Positions 1 to 9,426 of a stretch of DNA of 21,897 nucleotides are shown piece by piece; the stretch's first letter is position 1, and the number at the start of each line of letters is the position of its first letter. The notes below the pieces were generated by a model. The model had not been told where the DNA came from. It saw only the letters and a list, made by a program, of their open reading frames with translations, and made no database searches. The stretch lies in contig BFEA01000301.1 in NCBI GenBank assembly GCA_003427395.1, positions 1,101,758-1,123,654 on the forward strand, given 5' to 3'. Position numbers and translations under genes: made by a program. The stretch comes from Chara braunii (Eukaryota > Streptophyta > Charophyceae > Charales > Characeae).

Positions 1-1173
1 TATGATGGCAAGGTCCAGACGATGCGATGCCATGATGGAACATAGTCATGCCATGCCATGGCATGATGGCAAGGTCCAGACGATGCCATGCCATGATGGA
101 ACATGGTCATGCCATGCCATGGCAGGATGGCATGATGCCCCTTGCCATCATGCCATCGTGCCATCGTGCCATGACATGATCGCAAGGTCCAGACGATGCC
201 ATGCCATAGCATGATGATCACGGCTCAAGGAGACTGGACCTTGCCATCATGCCATCGTGCCATCGTGCCATGGCATGATCGCAAGGTCCAGACGATGGCA
301 TGATGCCCCGTGCGATGGCATGATGCCCCTCGCCATCATGCCATCGTGCCATGGCATGATCGCAAGGTCCAGACGATGTCGTGCCATGGCATGATCGCAA
401 GGTCCAGACGATGCCATGCCATGGCATGATGAACACGGCTCAAGGAGACTGAACCTTGCCATCATGCCATGATGGCAAGGTCCAGACGATGCCACGCCAT
501 GGCATGATGAACACGGCTCCGGGATACTGGACCCACATGGCATGCCATGGCATGATGGCAAGGTCCAGACAATGCCATGGCAGGATGGCATGATGCCCCT
601 TGCCATCATGCCATCGTGCCATGGCATGATCGCAAGGTCCAGACGATGCCATGCAATGGCATGATGAACACGACTCAAGGAGACTGGACCTTGCCATCAT
701 GCCATGGCATGATGGCAAGGTCCAGACGATGCGATGTCGTGGCATGATGAACACGGCTCCGGGATACTGGACCGACATGGCATGCCATGACATGATGGCA
801 AGGTCCAAACCATGCAATGCCATGATGGAACATAGCCATGCCATGCCATGGCATGATGACAAGGTCTTGACGATGCCATGCCATGGTGGAACATGGTCAT
901 GCCATGCCATGGCAGGATGGCATGATGCCCCTTGCCATCATGCCATCGTCCCATGGCATGATCGCAAGGTCCAGACGATTCCATGCCATGGCATGATGAA
1001 CACGGCTCCGGGAGACTGGACCTTGCCATCATGCCATGGCATGATAGTAAGGTCCAGACGATGCCATGCCATGGCATGATGAACATGTCTCCGGGATATT
1101 GGACCCGACATGGCATGCCATGGCATGATGGCAAGGTCCACACGATGCCATGCCATGATGGAACATGGCAGGT
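1..1173. repeat. CATG-rich palindromic satellite, copy 1
   Basis: The array mixes variants of a roughly 35-bp module (GCATGATCGCAAGGTCCAGA followed by CGATGCCATGCCATG) with interludes around GAACACGGCTCCGGGATACT and ATGCCCCTTGCCATCATGCC. The 14-bp perfect palindrome CATGCCATGGCATG recurs, for example at 52-65. All six frames give long His/Cys/Met/Trp-rich ORFs, which are by-products of the repeat and not genes. The array runs off the left edge. Confidence 0.9.
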
Positions 1174-1177
1174 CATG

Positions 1178-1242
1178 GTCCAGCGTTCGGGCGGCGTCGG
1201 ACCATGCCGCGACATGGTCCGGGGTCCCGGAGCCACCGGACC
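1178..1242. repeat. Pair of GGTCC...GGACC hairpins
   Basis: Two adjacent inverted repeats lie here. The one at 1216-1242 has a perfect 7-bp stem, GGTCCGG with CCGGACC. The one at 1178-1204 starts GGTCC and ends GGACC with imperfect inner pairing. The same pair occurs in copy 2 at 11053-11118. They share their core with the large hairpin satellites elsewhere in the window. Confidence 0.75.
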
Positions 1243-1585
1243 ATGCCGGGGAATGGTCCACTGCCACATGCCATTCTGTGCTGCGATCATCGCATCGTGA
1301 TGCGCGGGCTGAAGGGTCATGCCAATGCAACGTAAGGTCAGGATGCTGGGCCGTTCAATTGCACGGGAGTGCCCAGGATGAAAGACCGTGCGCTCGAATG
1401 CTGAGACCCGCGCTGCAGGACCCGTGATGGAGGACTGTGTCAGTGCATGGCATCCCTAGGGCTGAAGGACCGTGCCATGTCATGCTATGGTCCGCCGTCC
1501 ACTGTGTTACGAAGAAGGATGCACGACCTTGACAGTGCAAGGCTCGTTGCACTGCGTTATCCGGCTCAATGCGGAACCATCCTGG
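1243..1585. other. Degenerate repeat spacer, no gene
   Basis: This stretch carries loose repeats of AGGACCGTG and CCGTGCCATG type and is collinear with 11119-11574 of copy 2, apart from the 113-bp insertion there. ORFs present are short, overlap on both strands and are not better conserved than the surrounding DNA. I see no gene. Confidence 0.6.
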
Positions 1586-1684
1586 ACCATTGCACGGTAA
1601 GACCCGCCTCAACGCAGGACCATTGCACGGTAGGACCCGCCTCAATGCAGGACCATTGCACGGTAGGACCCGCCTCAATGCAGG
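1586..1684. repeat. 33-bp tandem repeat, three units
   Basis: Three consecutive 33-bp units start at 1586, 1619 and 1652. Each begins ACCATTGCACGGTA and ends GCCTCAAYGCAGG. A partial unit follows (ACCATGCTGG, then ACCACTGCACAGTAGG). The same three units appear at 11575-11673, so the array predates the segmental duplication. Confidence 0.93.
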
Positions 1685-2525
1685 ACCATGCTGGACCACT
1701 GCACAGTAGGACCATGTCGTGACATGATGCTGCATTGGCGAGAGAGTTGGGCCGTGCCGTGACACGGTCTGGGGTCCAGGGTCCCGAAACCACCAGACCA
1801 TAAAGGGGAATGCTCGACGAGAGAGTTGGGCGACCCGACTGTGGCGCACGGCCGCAATGGCGTAACATATTTTCTACGTTCCTCGCAAACATGCTTATAG
1901 CAGTGTATGTGTTATATACAGAAGTTGCTTCACGTGATCTTTCAAGCGGTGCGATGGATACCGGCGACATCAACCGTCATCGACGATTGGACGAGAAAAC
2001 GAAATTGAGGATTGTCGAGGCAGTTCGAGTCGATCCATGGTTGAGCGTGCTGCCATGGCGAGGAAGAGTTGGGAACTGGAGCGAGAGCGATTGGGATATT
2101 GCAATGATAGAATGTCCATGGGCGCAGGACTTCAGATTTGCCAACGAGATGGAATAAGGACGACACATCGAAATATGTCTTGCCTCCCTCTAGACAGCGT
2201 ATATACCGAACTACGCAAACATTCACTAGATGTACGACCACCAGGATAGTATTGACCCTCTTGTATCTATTACAAGCCAAGAGTGTTGCGAGCATGATGG
2301 AGCAATCTCATGCAAGTTCGTAACAACATCACCTCGCACATGGCCGGAGCGGTTCGGACTCGAGTTGCAAAGGTGTGGAAGATTGTGCAACAGAATCACA
2401 ACTTACCCCGTGCGGAACGAAGCGGGGACAACCAGTCAACGCATATCTTATTGCTCTGTGAGGATTTTCTTAAACGATGTCAATTTATGTAGAGTGAATT
2501 GTGTAGCATGCACAGGTAAGGGTGG

Positions 2526-2801
2526 CAACAGCCATTTCGTCAAAACAGATATATTATATTTTTTGAACGAAATCAAAACTGACTTTTTTTGTCAAAATCC
2601 AGTCAGAATTTTTTGCTCCTGGGGTCCGGCGTTTTACATGTATCTGGTCTCAACCATAGACCAGATACATGTAGGGGGTCCGACATTTTGGGAACCCCGG
2701 ACCCCCAGGAGCAAAAAATTCCGACCGGATTTTGGCAAAAAAAATCAGTTTTGATTTCGTTTAAAACATATACTATGTCCGTTTTGACGAAATGGCTGTG
2801 G
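2526..2801. mobile_element. MITE with long terminal inverted repeats, inserted in copy 1 only
   Basis: Copy 2 lacks this segment: it reads AAGGGTGAGAGATTAATAG at 12506-12524. The left end (ACAGCCATTTCGTCAAAAC) is the reverse complement of the right end (GTTTTGACGAAATGGCTGT). The inverted similarity continues inward, imperfectly, through AAATCAAAACTGA on the left with TCAGTTTTGATTTCG on the right, and TTTTTTGCTCCTGGGG with CCCAGGAGCAAAAAA. A further perfect hairpin sits at the centre (2636-2672). Net length gain is 279 bp. Possible target duplications are GGTGG on each side (2521-2525 and around 2800-2804), but these are not exact at the element ends. No coding capacity for a transposase is present, so this is a non-autonomous, foldback-like element. 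The superfamily is not clear. Confidence 0.88.
2636..2672. repeat. Perfect 15-bp hairpin at the MITE centre
   Basis: The arms ACATGTATCTGGTCT and AGACCAGATACATGT are exact reverse complements separated by the 7-base loop CAACCAT. It lies at the middle of the 279-bp inserted element and makes the whole element foldable into one long stem. Confidence 0.95.
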
Positions 2802-3093
2802 TGGGGGATTAATAGAGGCAAGATGCGAAGCAAAGTGGATTGAGGAGGAATGCGACAATGCCGTATTTAATGTGAAAGAGTCGGTGGAGGAAGTAGAGGA
2901 TAAGATATGCACCATAAGAGATGCTATTGACATCGCTCTCGCTGGTACGCACAGTTTCGTGAAGATGTCATATATATCATCATTCGATAGGGACGGCGAT
3001 AACAAACCCGAGGGTTTGAAAACGCTCACATTCGGCTCACCCCTGCGCGGTTTGTATAGTTATGAAGGCAAACGTGTTCCACGCATTGTTTGA

Positions 3094-3660
3094 ATATAAC
3101 AAGTTTTCATGCTATAGGTGGTTAGATGGTTTGGCATATATAGGCATGTCTCATCGATGAATGTGTTGTATGGCTTTGGCTCCTCGGGAGGTTCTGCTTT
3201 GCGGTAGTGTCCGCTTCAATCGTGGAACATTGTCAAACAGTTTCATAGTCAGATTGTTTTCAACCATAGCAGGAAGCATGTGGTGTCGGGGTACAGGATA
3301 TACATTCTGCAGTGTGTACTACGTAGGTGGGTCCGTGTGGTTTGCCCCAATACCTGTCTATTGCAGTCGCGCCTTTTGTGTCCTCTTATGTTTTGTTTTG
3401 TTTTTGTCATCCGGGACAGTCGTGTTATGTACATGCCAAGGACAAACGTAGGGTTATGATATGGTGGAAATCGAGAAGGCGGACTGGTGTGAAGGTGGGA
3501 GGATCGTTGGTAGTCAAATGAAACAGCAGTGTGGTGTACAAAACTGGGACGCTAGACCCGGTTTTCCAGCTGGTGTAGGTCCTCACCACTAGTTTGGAGC
3601 CATCTCCATCGTTCCTATTCGTAGGGGTTTCTCCTATCTGCTCCACAAATACGGCCAGTC
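3094..3660. other. Downstream part of the duplicated block, no confident gene
   Basis: This stretch matches 12803-13370. It holds a short frame (3161-3451, counterpart 12939-13169) with a shared core FCSVYYVGGSVW, but the two copies diverge towards its end, where a T-rich stretch in copy 1 (about 3390-3407) is replaced by CTC repeats in copy 2. A hairpin sits at 3540-3565 (AAAACTGGG with CCCGGTTTT, one mismatch). This could be the 3' flank, a UTR or an extra exon of the upstream gene. Confidence 0.4.
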
Positions 3661-6215
3661 GGCTGCTGTGCCCCTATCTTCCTTGCTGCCTCAATGTTCG
3701 TCATTGTTGCTGCGGTCCTTCTGATGCTGGGTCCCTCTGCTGGGTCCCTACTGATGCTGGCCCTCTGATGCTGGGTCCCTATCTTCCTTACGTTGCCCCA
3801 ATGTTCGTCAGTGTTGCTGCGGTCCTTTAGATGCTGGGTCCCTCTGTTGGGTCCTTACTATTGATGCCCCTCCCGATGGTGCGACGTCGTCAAGGCGCCA
3901 GACTATTAGATGGTCCGGCATCGTCGAGGCGCCGGACCATCCAGGCTTTCGGCACAACAGCTTTCGTCAGTGTTGCTGCGGTCCTTCTGATGCTGGGTCC
4001 CTCTGCTCGGTCCGTGCTGATGCTGGCCCTCCGATGGTAAGGCGTCGTCAAGGCGCTGGACCATCCAGGCTTTTGGCACAACAGCTTTTGCCGCTGCTGC
4101 GTCCTACTGTTGATGTCACATTTAAGCAAGGGTTCGTGTCCCGCTGTACATGATGTGGCAGCAGCTGCTGGCGCATCTGCCCCAATGCTCATCAGTGTTG
4201 CTGTGGTCCCTCTAATGCTGGGTCCCTCTGCTGGGTCCCTACTGTTGCTGCCCCTCCCGATGGTGCGTCGTCGTCAAGGCGCCAGACCATCAGATGGTCC
4301 GGCGTCGTCGAGGCGCCAGACCACCGGATGGTCCAGCGTCGTCTGCTGTCGCTGCTGCGTCCCACTGTTGTTGTGGCATGTAAGCAAGGGTTCGTGTCCT
4401 GGCAGAAGTTGCTGGCCCATCTGCCCCAATGTTCGTCAGTGTTGCTGTGGTCCCTCTAATGCTGGGTCCCTCTGCTGGGTCCCTAATGTTGCTGCCCCTC
4501 CCGATGGTGCGGCATCGTCAAGGCGCCAGACCATCAGATGGTCCGGCGTCGTCGAGGCATCGGACCATCCAGGCTTTTGGCACATCAGCTGCTGACGCTG
4601 CTGCGTGCCACTGTTGCTGTGGCATGTAAGCAAGGGTTCGTATCCCGCTGTAAATGCTCTGGCAACAATTGCTGGCCCATCTGCCCGAATGTTCGTCAAT
4701 GTTGTTGTGGTCCCTCTGATGCTGGGTCCCTCTGCTGGGTCCCTACTGTTGTTGCCCTTTCCGATGGTGCGGCATCGTTAAGGCGCCAGACCACCGGATG
4801 GTCTGGCGTAATGAAGGCGCCAGACCAACGGATGGTCCGGCGTCGTCAAGGCGCCGGACCATCGAGGCTTTCGGCACAACAGCTGCTGACGCTGCTGTGC
4901 CCCTATCTTCCTTGCTGCCCCAATGTCCATCAGTGTTGCTGCGGTCCTTATGATGTTGGGTCCCTCTGCTGGGTCCGTGCTGATGCTGGCCCTCTGACGG
5001 TCCGGCGTCGTCAAGGCGCCGGACCATCCAGGCTTTCGGCCTAGCAGCTGCTGCTGCTGCTGCGTCCCACTGTTGTTATCGCATGTAAGCAAGGGTTCGT
5101 GTCCTGCTGTACATGTTGTGGCAACAGTTCTGGCGCATCTGCCACAATGTTCGTCAGTGTTGCTGTGGTCACTCTGATGTTGGGTCCCTCTGTTGGATCC
5201 CTACTGTTGCTGCCCCTCCCGATGGTGCGGCGTCGTCAAGGCGCCAGACCATCAGATGGTCCAGCGTCGTCAAGGCGCCGGACCATCCAGGCTTTCGGCA
5301 CAACAGTTGTTGACGCTGTTGTGCCCCTATCTTCCTTGCTACCCCAATGTTCGTCAGTGTTGCTACGGTCGTTCTGATGTTGGGTCCCTCTACTGGGTCC
5401 CGACTGATGCTGGCCCTGTGATGCTGGGTCCCTATCTTCCTTACATTGCCCCAATGTTCGTTACTGTTGTTGTGGTCCCTCTGATGTTGGGTCCCTCTGC
5501 TGCGTCCCTACTGATGTTGTCCCTCCCGATGGTGCGTCGTCGTCAAGGCGCCAGACCATCAGATGGCCCGGCGGCGTCGAGGCGCCAGACCACCGGATGG
5601 TCCGGCCTCGTCAAGGCGCCAGACCATCAGATGGTCCGGCGTCGTCGAGGCGCCGGACCATCCAGGCTTTCGGCATAGCAGCTGCTGACGCTGTTGTGCC
5701 CCTATCTTCCCTGCTGCCCCAATGTTCGTCGTTGTTGCTACGGTCCTTCTGATGCTGGGTCCCTCTACTGGGTCCGTGCTGATGTTGGCCCTCCGATGGT
5801 CCGGCGTTGTCAAGGCGCTGGACTATCCAGGCTTTCGGCACAGCAGCTTCTACCGTTGCTGCATCCCACTGTTGCTGTGGCATGTAAGTAAGGGTTCGTG
5901 TCCCGCTGTACATGCTCTGTAAGCAGTTGCTGGCGCATCTACCCCAATGTTCGTCAGTGTTCCTGTGGTCCCTCTGATGCTGGGTCCCTCTGCTGGGTCC
6001 CTAGTGTTGCTGCCCCTCCCGATGGTGCGGCATCGTTAAGGCACCAGACCATCAGATGGTCCAGCGTCGTCGAGGCGCCAGACCACCGGATGGTTTGGCG
6101 TCGTTTGTTGCCGCTGTTGCGTCCCACTGTTGTTGTGGCATGTAAGGAAGGGTTCGTATCCCGCTGTACATGTTGTGGCAGCAGTTGCTTGCCCATCTGC
6201 CCCAACGTTCGTCAG
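3661..6215. repeat. Complex hairpin satellite with GGTCCGGCG/CGCCGGACC core
   Basis: About 2.5 kb of irregular tandem repeats. Recurrent modules are CAATGTTCGTCAGTGTTGCT, GATGCTGGGTCCCTCTGCTG, GTAAGCAAGGGTTCGTGTCC and CCATCCAGGCTTTCGGCACA. The CAATGTTCGTC landmark recurs mostly every 200-270 bases. Between them lie palindromes: at 5630-5662 the arms GATGGTCCGGCG and CGCCGGACCATC pair perfectly over 12 bp around a 9-base loop; 3909-3941 is nearly the same. Long ORFs on both strands (Arg/Ser/Pro-rich, or CCCGP-rich) are translations of the repeat, not genes. Confidence 0.9.
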
Positions 6216-6905
6216 TGTTGCAGTGTCAATCAATCAATCAATCATAGCCTGATCCTCCTCGCCAGCTCCTCCTATTCGCATGCTCCTCCTGCTCGCATGC
6301 TCCTCCTTTTCGCATGCTCCTCCTCGCAAGCTCCTCCTCCTCGCATGCTCCTCCTCCTTGCCTCCTCCTCCTCCTCACATGCTCCTCCTCCTCGCATGTT
6401 CCTCCTCCTCGCCTCCTCCTCGTCCTCGCCTGCTCCTTCTTCTCGCCTGTTGTTCCTCCTCATCCTCGCATGCTCCTCCTTCTCGTCTCCTCCTCCTCCT
6501 CGCCTCCTCCTCCTCCTCGCATTCTCCTCCTCATCCCTCTCCTCCTGATCTTCCTCCTCTTCCTCCTCCTCCTACTCCTCCTCGTCATCCTCCCCCTCTG
6601 CCTCCTCCTCCTCGGCCCTTTCCTTCTCCCGGTCGGTGCCCTCCTTTAAAAAAAAAAAAGAAGTTGAAACTGAAGTTCCCGATCGAATCGATTGCTTCGA
6701 TTGGACATTGATTTTAAGATCCCATCGAATCGATCGATTCGGTTGGACAATCCGAGCCAATCAATCAATCAATCAATCAACGAAATAGAAAAAGATAAAA
6801 AAAAGTAACAAACCGATTTCGATATTGCCCACCACTCGATTCAATGGGATCTTGATTTCTAAATCAAGATCCAATCGATTGGATACTTTATCCCCGTTTT
6901 TTATT
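6216..6905. repeat. Composite microsatellite unit A
   Basis: The order is (AATC)n at 6219-6244, then a (CTC/CCT)n tract to about 6640, an A-run at 6649-6659, a non-repetitive body of about 225 bp (from GTTCCCGATCGAATCG at 6675 to about 6890), with an inner (AATC)n at 6761-6780. A perfect 10-bp hairpin lies at 6849-6870 (ATCTTGATTT, CT, AAATCAAGAT). The same order repeats as unit B about 672 bases later. The Ser/Leu/Pro-rich ORFs here are microsatellite translations. Confidence 0.85.
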
Positions 6906-6945
6906 GATTGATTGATTGCGAGTCAACCAATCGAACAATCAATCC

Positions 6946-6982
<37 letters not shown>

Positions 6983-7544
6983 CCAATCAATGTCAATCAA
7001 TCAATCAATCCTCGCCTGCTCCTCCTCGCATGCTCCTCCTCCTCGCATGCTCCTCCTCCTCCTCGCATGCTCCTCCTCCTCGCATGCTCCTCCTCCTCGC
7101 CTCCTCATCCTCCTCGCCTGCTCCTCCTCCTCGCCTGCCGGTCCTCCTCCTCCTCGCATGCTCCTCCTCCTCGCCTCCTCCTCCTCCTCGCATGCTCCTC
7201 CTCATCCCTGTCCTCCTGATCTTCCTCCTCTTCCTCCTCCTCCTCCACCTTCTCCTTGTCGTCCTCCCCCTCTGCCTCCTCCTTCTCGGCCCTTTCCTTC
7301 TTTCAGTCGTTGCCCTCCTTAAAAAAAAAAAAAAAGCCGAAACGGAAGTTCCCGATCGAATCGATTGCTTCGATTGGATATTGATTTCAAGATCCAATCG
7401 AATCGATCGATTCAGTTGGACAATCTGAGCCAATCAATCAATCAATCAATCAATGAAATAGAAAAAGATAAAAAAAAGTAACAAACCGATTTCAATATTG
7501 CCCATCACTCGATTCGATGGAGTCTTGATTTCTAAATCAAGATC

Positions 7545-7555
<11 letters not shown>
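6906..7555. repeat. Composite microsatellite unit B
   Basis: It repeats unit A at an offset of 672-673 bases: (AATC)n at about 6930-7010, a (CTC/CCT)n tract at 7012-7318, an A-run at 7320-7335, then the same body (CCCGATCG at 7351 matches 6678) ending in the TTGATTTCTAAATCAA palindrome near 7524-7540. A and B differ by scattered substitutions, so this is an old tandem duplication of the whole composite. Confidence 0.85.
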
Positions 7556-7598
<43 letters not shown>

Positions 7599-7634
7599 AT
7601 CAATCAATCGATCAATCAATGCGAGCCAATTAAT

Positions 7635-7665
<31 letters not shown>

Positions 7666-7690
7666 ATAATCATTCAATCAATCAATGCAA
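7544..7690. repeat. (AATC)n tetranucleotide array
   Basis: Nearly continuous TCAA/AATC repeats with a few substitutions (ATCGATC variants, AATAATCATTC). It closes composite unit B and leads into a 27-base A-run at 7697-7723. The Ser-Ile-Asn-Gln ORFs are translations of the repeat. Confidence 0.95.
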
Positions 7691-8029
7691 GTCTATAAAA
7701 AAAAAAAAAAAAAAAAAAAAAAACGAAAAATAAGTAACTTATCTATTTCGATATTGGGCATCGCTCCTCGCCCTCCTCGTCCTACCACCCTTTGCCACCA
7801 CCTCATCCATGTCCGCCTCATCCCTCCTCTTCCCCCCTACTCCTCCTCTCCTATTGCCTCCTCCTTGTAGTGGCGCTCACCGCCCACCTGTCAACCATTT
7901 CCATTGTCGATTGAAAGGGAAAAAAAAAAAAAAAAAAAGGGAACGGGGTTAGGGAGGGAGGGAAGAGGAGACGGTTTGGCGTCATACCTCTGCGAAAGGC
8001 AGGCGCTGGCATAGAACGGTCCACGTCGA
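7691..8029. other. A-runs, partial third microsatellite body, no gene
   Basis: After the A-run at 7697-7723, the sequence GTAACTTATCTATTTCGATATTG (about 7733-7755, one or two stretches matching units A and B) is a truncated third copy of the composite body, followed by a short CCTCCTCGTCC pyrimidine-rich stretch to about 7865. A second A-run lies at 7920-7938. No gene is supported. Confidence 0.55.
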
Positions 8030-8742
8030 TTGAGGCAGCAGAGGGGAAACGCAGGATGGCTGAACTGTGTGCACGTTTGCAGTGGCCTCCGCGATTCCCC
8101 ATGCCCAGCTTCGTTGTCGTCGACAACAATCGGCGCCGGCCTCACAGCGCCGACCAAAAATGCAGCCCGGTACCAACTGCGCGAAAAGCTGGGGCGGTAC
8201 CAAAGGGAAACAGGGCGAGGCCCGAAACGAACAAAAAAGGCCCGGCCTGAAACGAGACCTGCACAGCGCACCTTTTTGGGTCCACGTGCACACCCGAAGC
8301 GAGGCCTGTTCCGACGGAAAACGAGGCCCGGCAACTTCCTATTTTCGTGTCGTGCGAAGGCAATAATCAACGCGACGCGGGGCTCCACGGGGAAGGAAAA
8401 AGCACCCTAACCCCCGCCGGCGTGCTCATTTCGCATTTCGCATTCGCGCGAAAACTTGAGCCCGACGAAGCGCCATTCCGAGCTACGTTTGGGCCATTGC
8501 GAGCTGAGCTTGCGGTGTTGCGAGCTGCAAGTGCGCCACTCCGAACTGTGCGTGCGACATTGCGAGCTGTGTGCGCGCCACTGCTAGCTACACGTGACGG
8601 TGCCCATTTCTTGCAACAACACCTTCAAACAGCGCCTCCGCCTCCCGCGTTTTCACAGTGCCTTCGAACAGCTGTGAGCCCTCTCTGGGCGCATTTGCAC
8701 GCTACGTCCTCCCATCCCAGGCGCCTTCGAGCAGCCTTTTGA
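8030..8742 (+). other. GC-rich region with unconvincing overlapping ORFs
   Basis: Plus-strand frames at 8030-8410 and 8347-8742 overlap a minus-strand frame covering 8388 back to 7891. None shows a recognisable domain, and the composition (Arg/Ala/Pro-rich) fits GC-rich non-coding DNA. Locally there are degenerate repeats of CGAGGCCCG/AAACGAG near 8215-8335 and the 21-bp repeat at 8472-8597. I do not call a gene here. Confidence 0.35.
8472..8597. repeat. 21-bp degenerate tandem repeat, six units
   Basis: Six consecutive 21-base units follow the pattern GCCAYTSCGAGCTRNRYKTG with variation, starting at 8472, 8493, 8514, 8535, 8556 and 8577. In the plus frame that stays open (8347-8742) they read as heptads, PFRATFG, PLRAELA, VLRAASA, PLRTVRA, TLRAVCA, PLLATRD. 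The 21-base spacing keeps frame, but I see no other sign of coding. Confidence 0.85.
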
Positions 8743-9426
8743 ACAGCAAACAGGCTGCCTGCGAACCTCAGCAGTTGTTCAGGGGCCTTCGCGCGGCATC
8801 AGGCGGACACAAAGGTGTCGTCACCTTCGAGAAGGTGAGGTTTATTCACCCGCCACATTTAAGCCCCTCAAGGCATCGGTCCTCCTGCACGCCTGTCCTG
8901 TACATAGGACTTGTCGAACAACCCTCCATCCCTCCCGAACTTATACGCCCCTGAAGGCCCTCCCTCCTTCCCTCAAGGCCCTCCATCCCTCCCTCACTTT
9001 TACACAGTACTACTCACTTTTACGTCCCTCAGTGCAAGGCCCTCCCTCCCTCCTCAACGACCTTTTTGTAGCTCGGAAGATATTTTTTGCGGGGGGAAAG
9101 GTCTTTTGTTTTTTTTAAAAGTCATTGATTTTTTTATGTTAGTGTTCGGCAGGTCCTTTTTTTTTGGAAAAAAGGCGGGGTGACCGTTTGATTCCATGAC
9201 ATTATGAAGCTTTCGCCGTTCCACATCAGCGTTCTTTTCCATTCGTTGGAAGGAAATGTTTTGTTCTCGAAGGGGTGCTGTGTATCTACCTACCGTCGTT
9301 CCACGTCCACGTTTTCTTTCCCTTCGTGCCAAGGGGAACCGTGCAATGGTGTGGGCAGGTGTCCCAAAGGCGCCACGCAAGACCTAATGGCATATGCACG
9401 ACGTTTCGGGACGGTGAACGGCGGGC
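8743..9426. other. No gene seen; pyrimidine-rich and T-run DNA
   Basis: This stretch holds a CACCTTC/GAAGGTG hairpin at 8822-8837, CCTCCCTCC-type repeats at about 8925-9055, and T-runs at about 9105-9170. Between 9200 and 9420 the sequence is unique in the window, with two similar halves around GCCGTTCCACATC (9219) and CGTCGTTCCACGTC (9295). I find no convincing coding, RNA or LTR signature. Confidence 0.4.

Larger units (their letters stand above)
1810..3093 (+). pseudogene. Broken copy 1 of an unrecognised gene of about 334 codons
   Basis: I do not recognise this family. Without the MITE at 2526-2801 the reading frame spans 1005 bases, the same as copy 2 (11799-12802) once its one-base deletion is allowed for. 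Copy 1 has in-frame stops where copy 2 has Trp or Gln codons: TAA at 2155, TAG in CTCTAG near 2193 (CAG in copy 2), and TAG in CACTAG near 2227 (TGG in copy 2). The 279-bp insertion then splits the second half. The inferred protein has a short hydrophobic stretch near its N terminus (FLANMLIAVYVLY), a Trp/acid-rich middle (VGNWSESDWD), a Cys-rich middle (LCRVNCVAC), and a C-terminal part ending LYSYEGKRVPRIV. An alternative start is the ATG at 1954. Regional similarity to copy 2 at the protein level suggests a once-functional gene; the role is unknown. Confidence 0.6.
1..3660 (+). repeat. Segmental duplication, copy 1
   Basis: This block recurs in the same orientation at about 9937-13370. Landmarks are collinear: the 33-bp repeats (1586 vs 11575), the shared ORF (1810 vs 11799) and the A/T-rich tail (up to 3660 vs 13370). 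The spacing between copies is about 9875 bases on the left, 9989 after a 113-bp insertion in copy 2, and 9709-9710 after a 279-bp insertion in copy 1. By eye I count eight substitutions in the first 300 or so bases of the shared ORF. Similarity stops sharply after the CGGCC at 3653-3657 and the following GTC. The left end lies outside the window or within the CATG array. Confidence 0.93.

Noticed and set aside
1-1330. Long His/Cys/Met/Trp-rich ORFs that look like metal-binding or zinc-finger proteins
   Set aside because: They occur in several frames and both strands and simply translate CATG/GGTCCAGACGATG repeats. The periodicity follows the DNA module, not a protein motif.
3661-6215. Arg/Ser/Pro-rich and CCCGP-rich ORFs of 60-168 codons
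   Set aside because: They overlap on both strands and change frame with each satellite module. No conserved start or domain is present.
6240-7430. Leu/Ser/Pro-rich and Ser-Ile-Asn-Gln repeat proteins
   Set aside because: Pure translations of (CTC)n and (AATC)n microsatellites. Several frames are open at once, as expected for short-period repeats.
7891-8388. Minus-strand ORF of 165 codons in the GC-rich region
   Set aside because: Overlaps two plus-strand frames of similar quality, crosses an A-run, and shows no domain. GC-rich DNA readily gives such ORFs.
8743-9200. Long terminal repeat of a retrotransposon
   Set aside because: No matching second copy in the window, no TG...CA ends, no primer-binding or polypurine site, and no gag or pol coding nearby.
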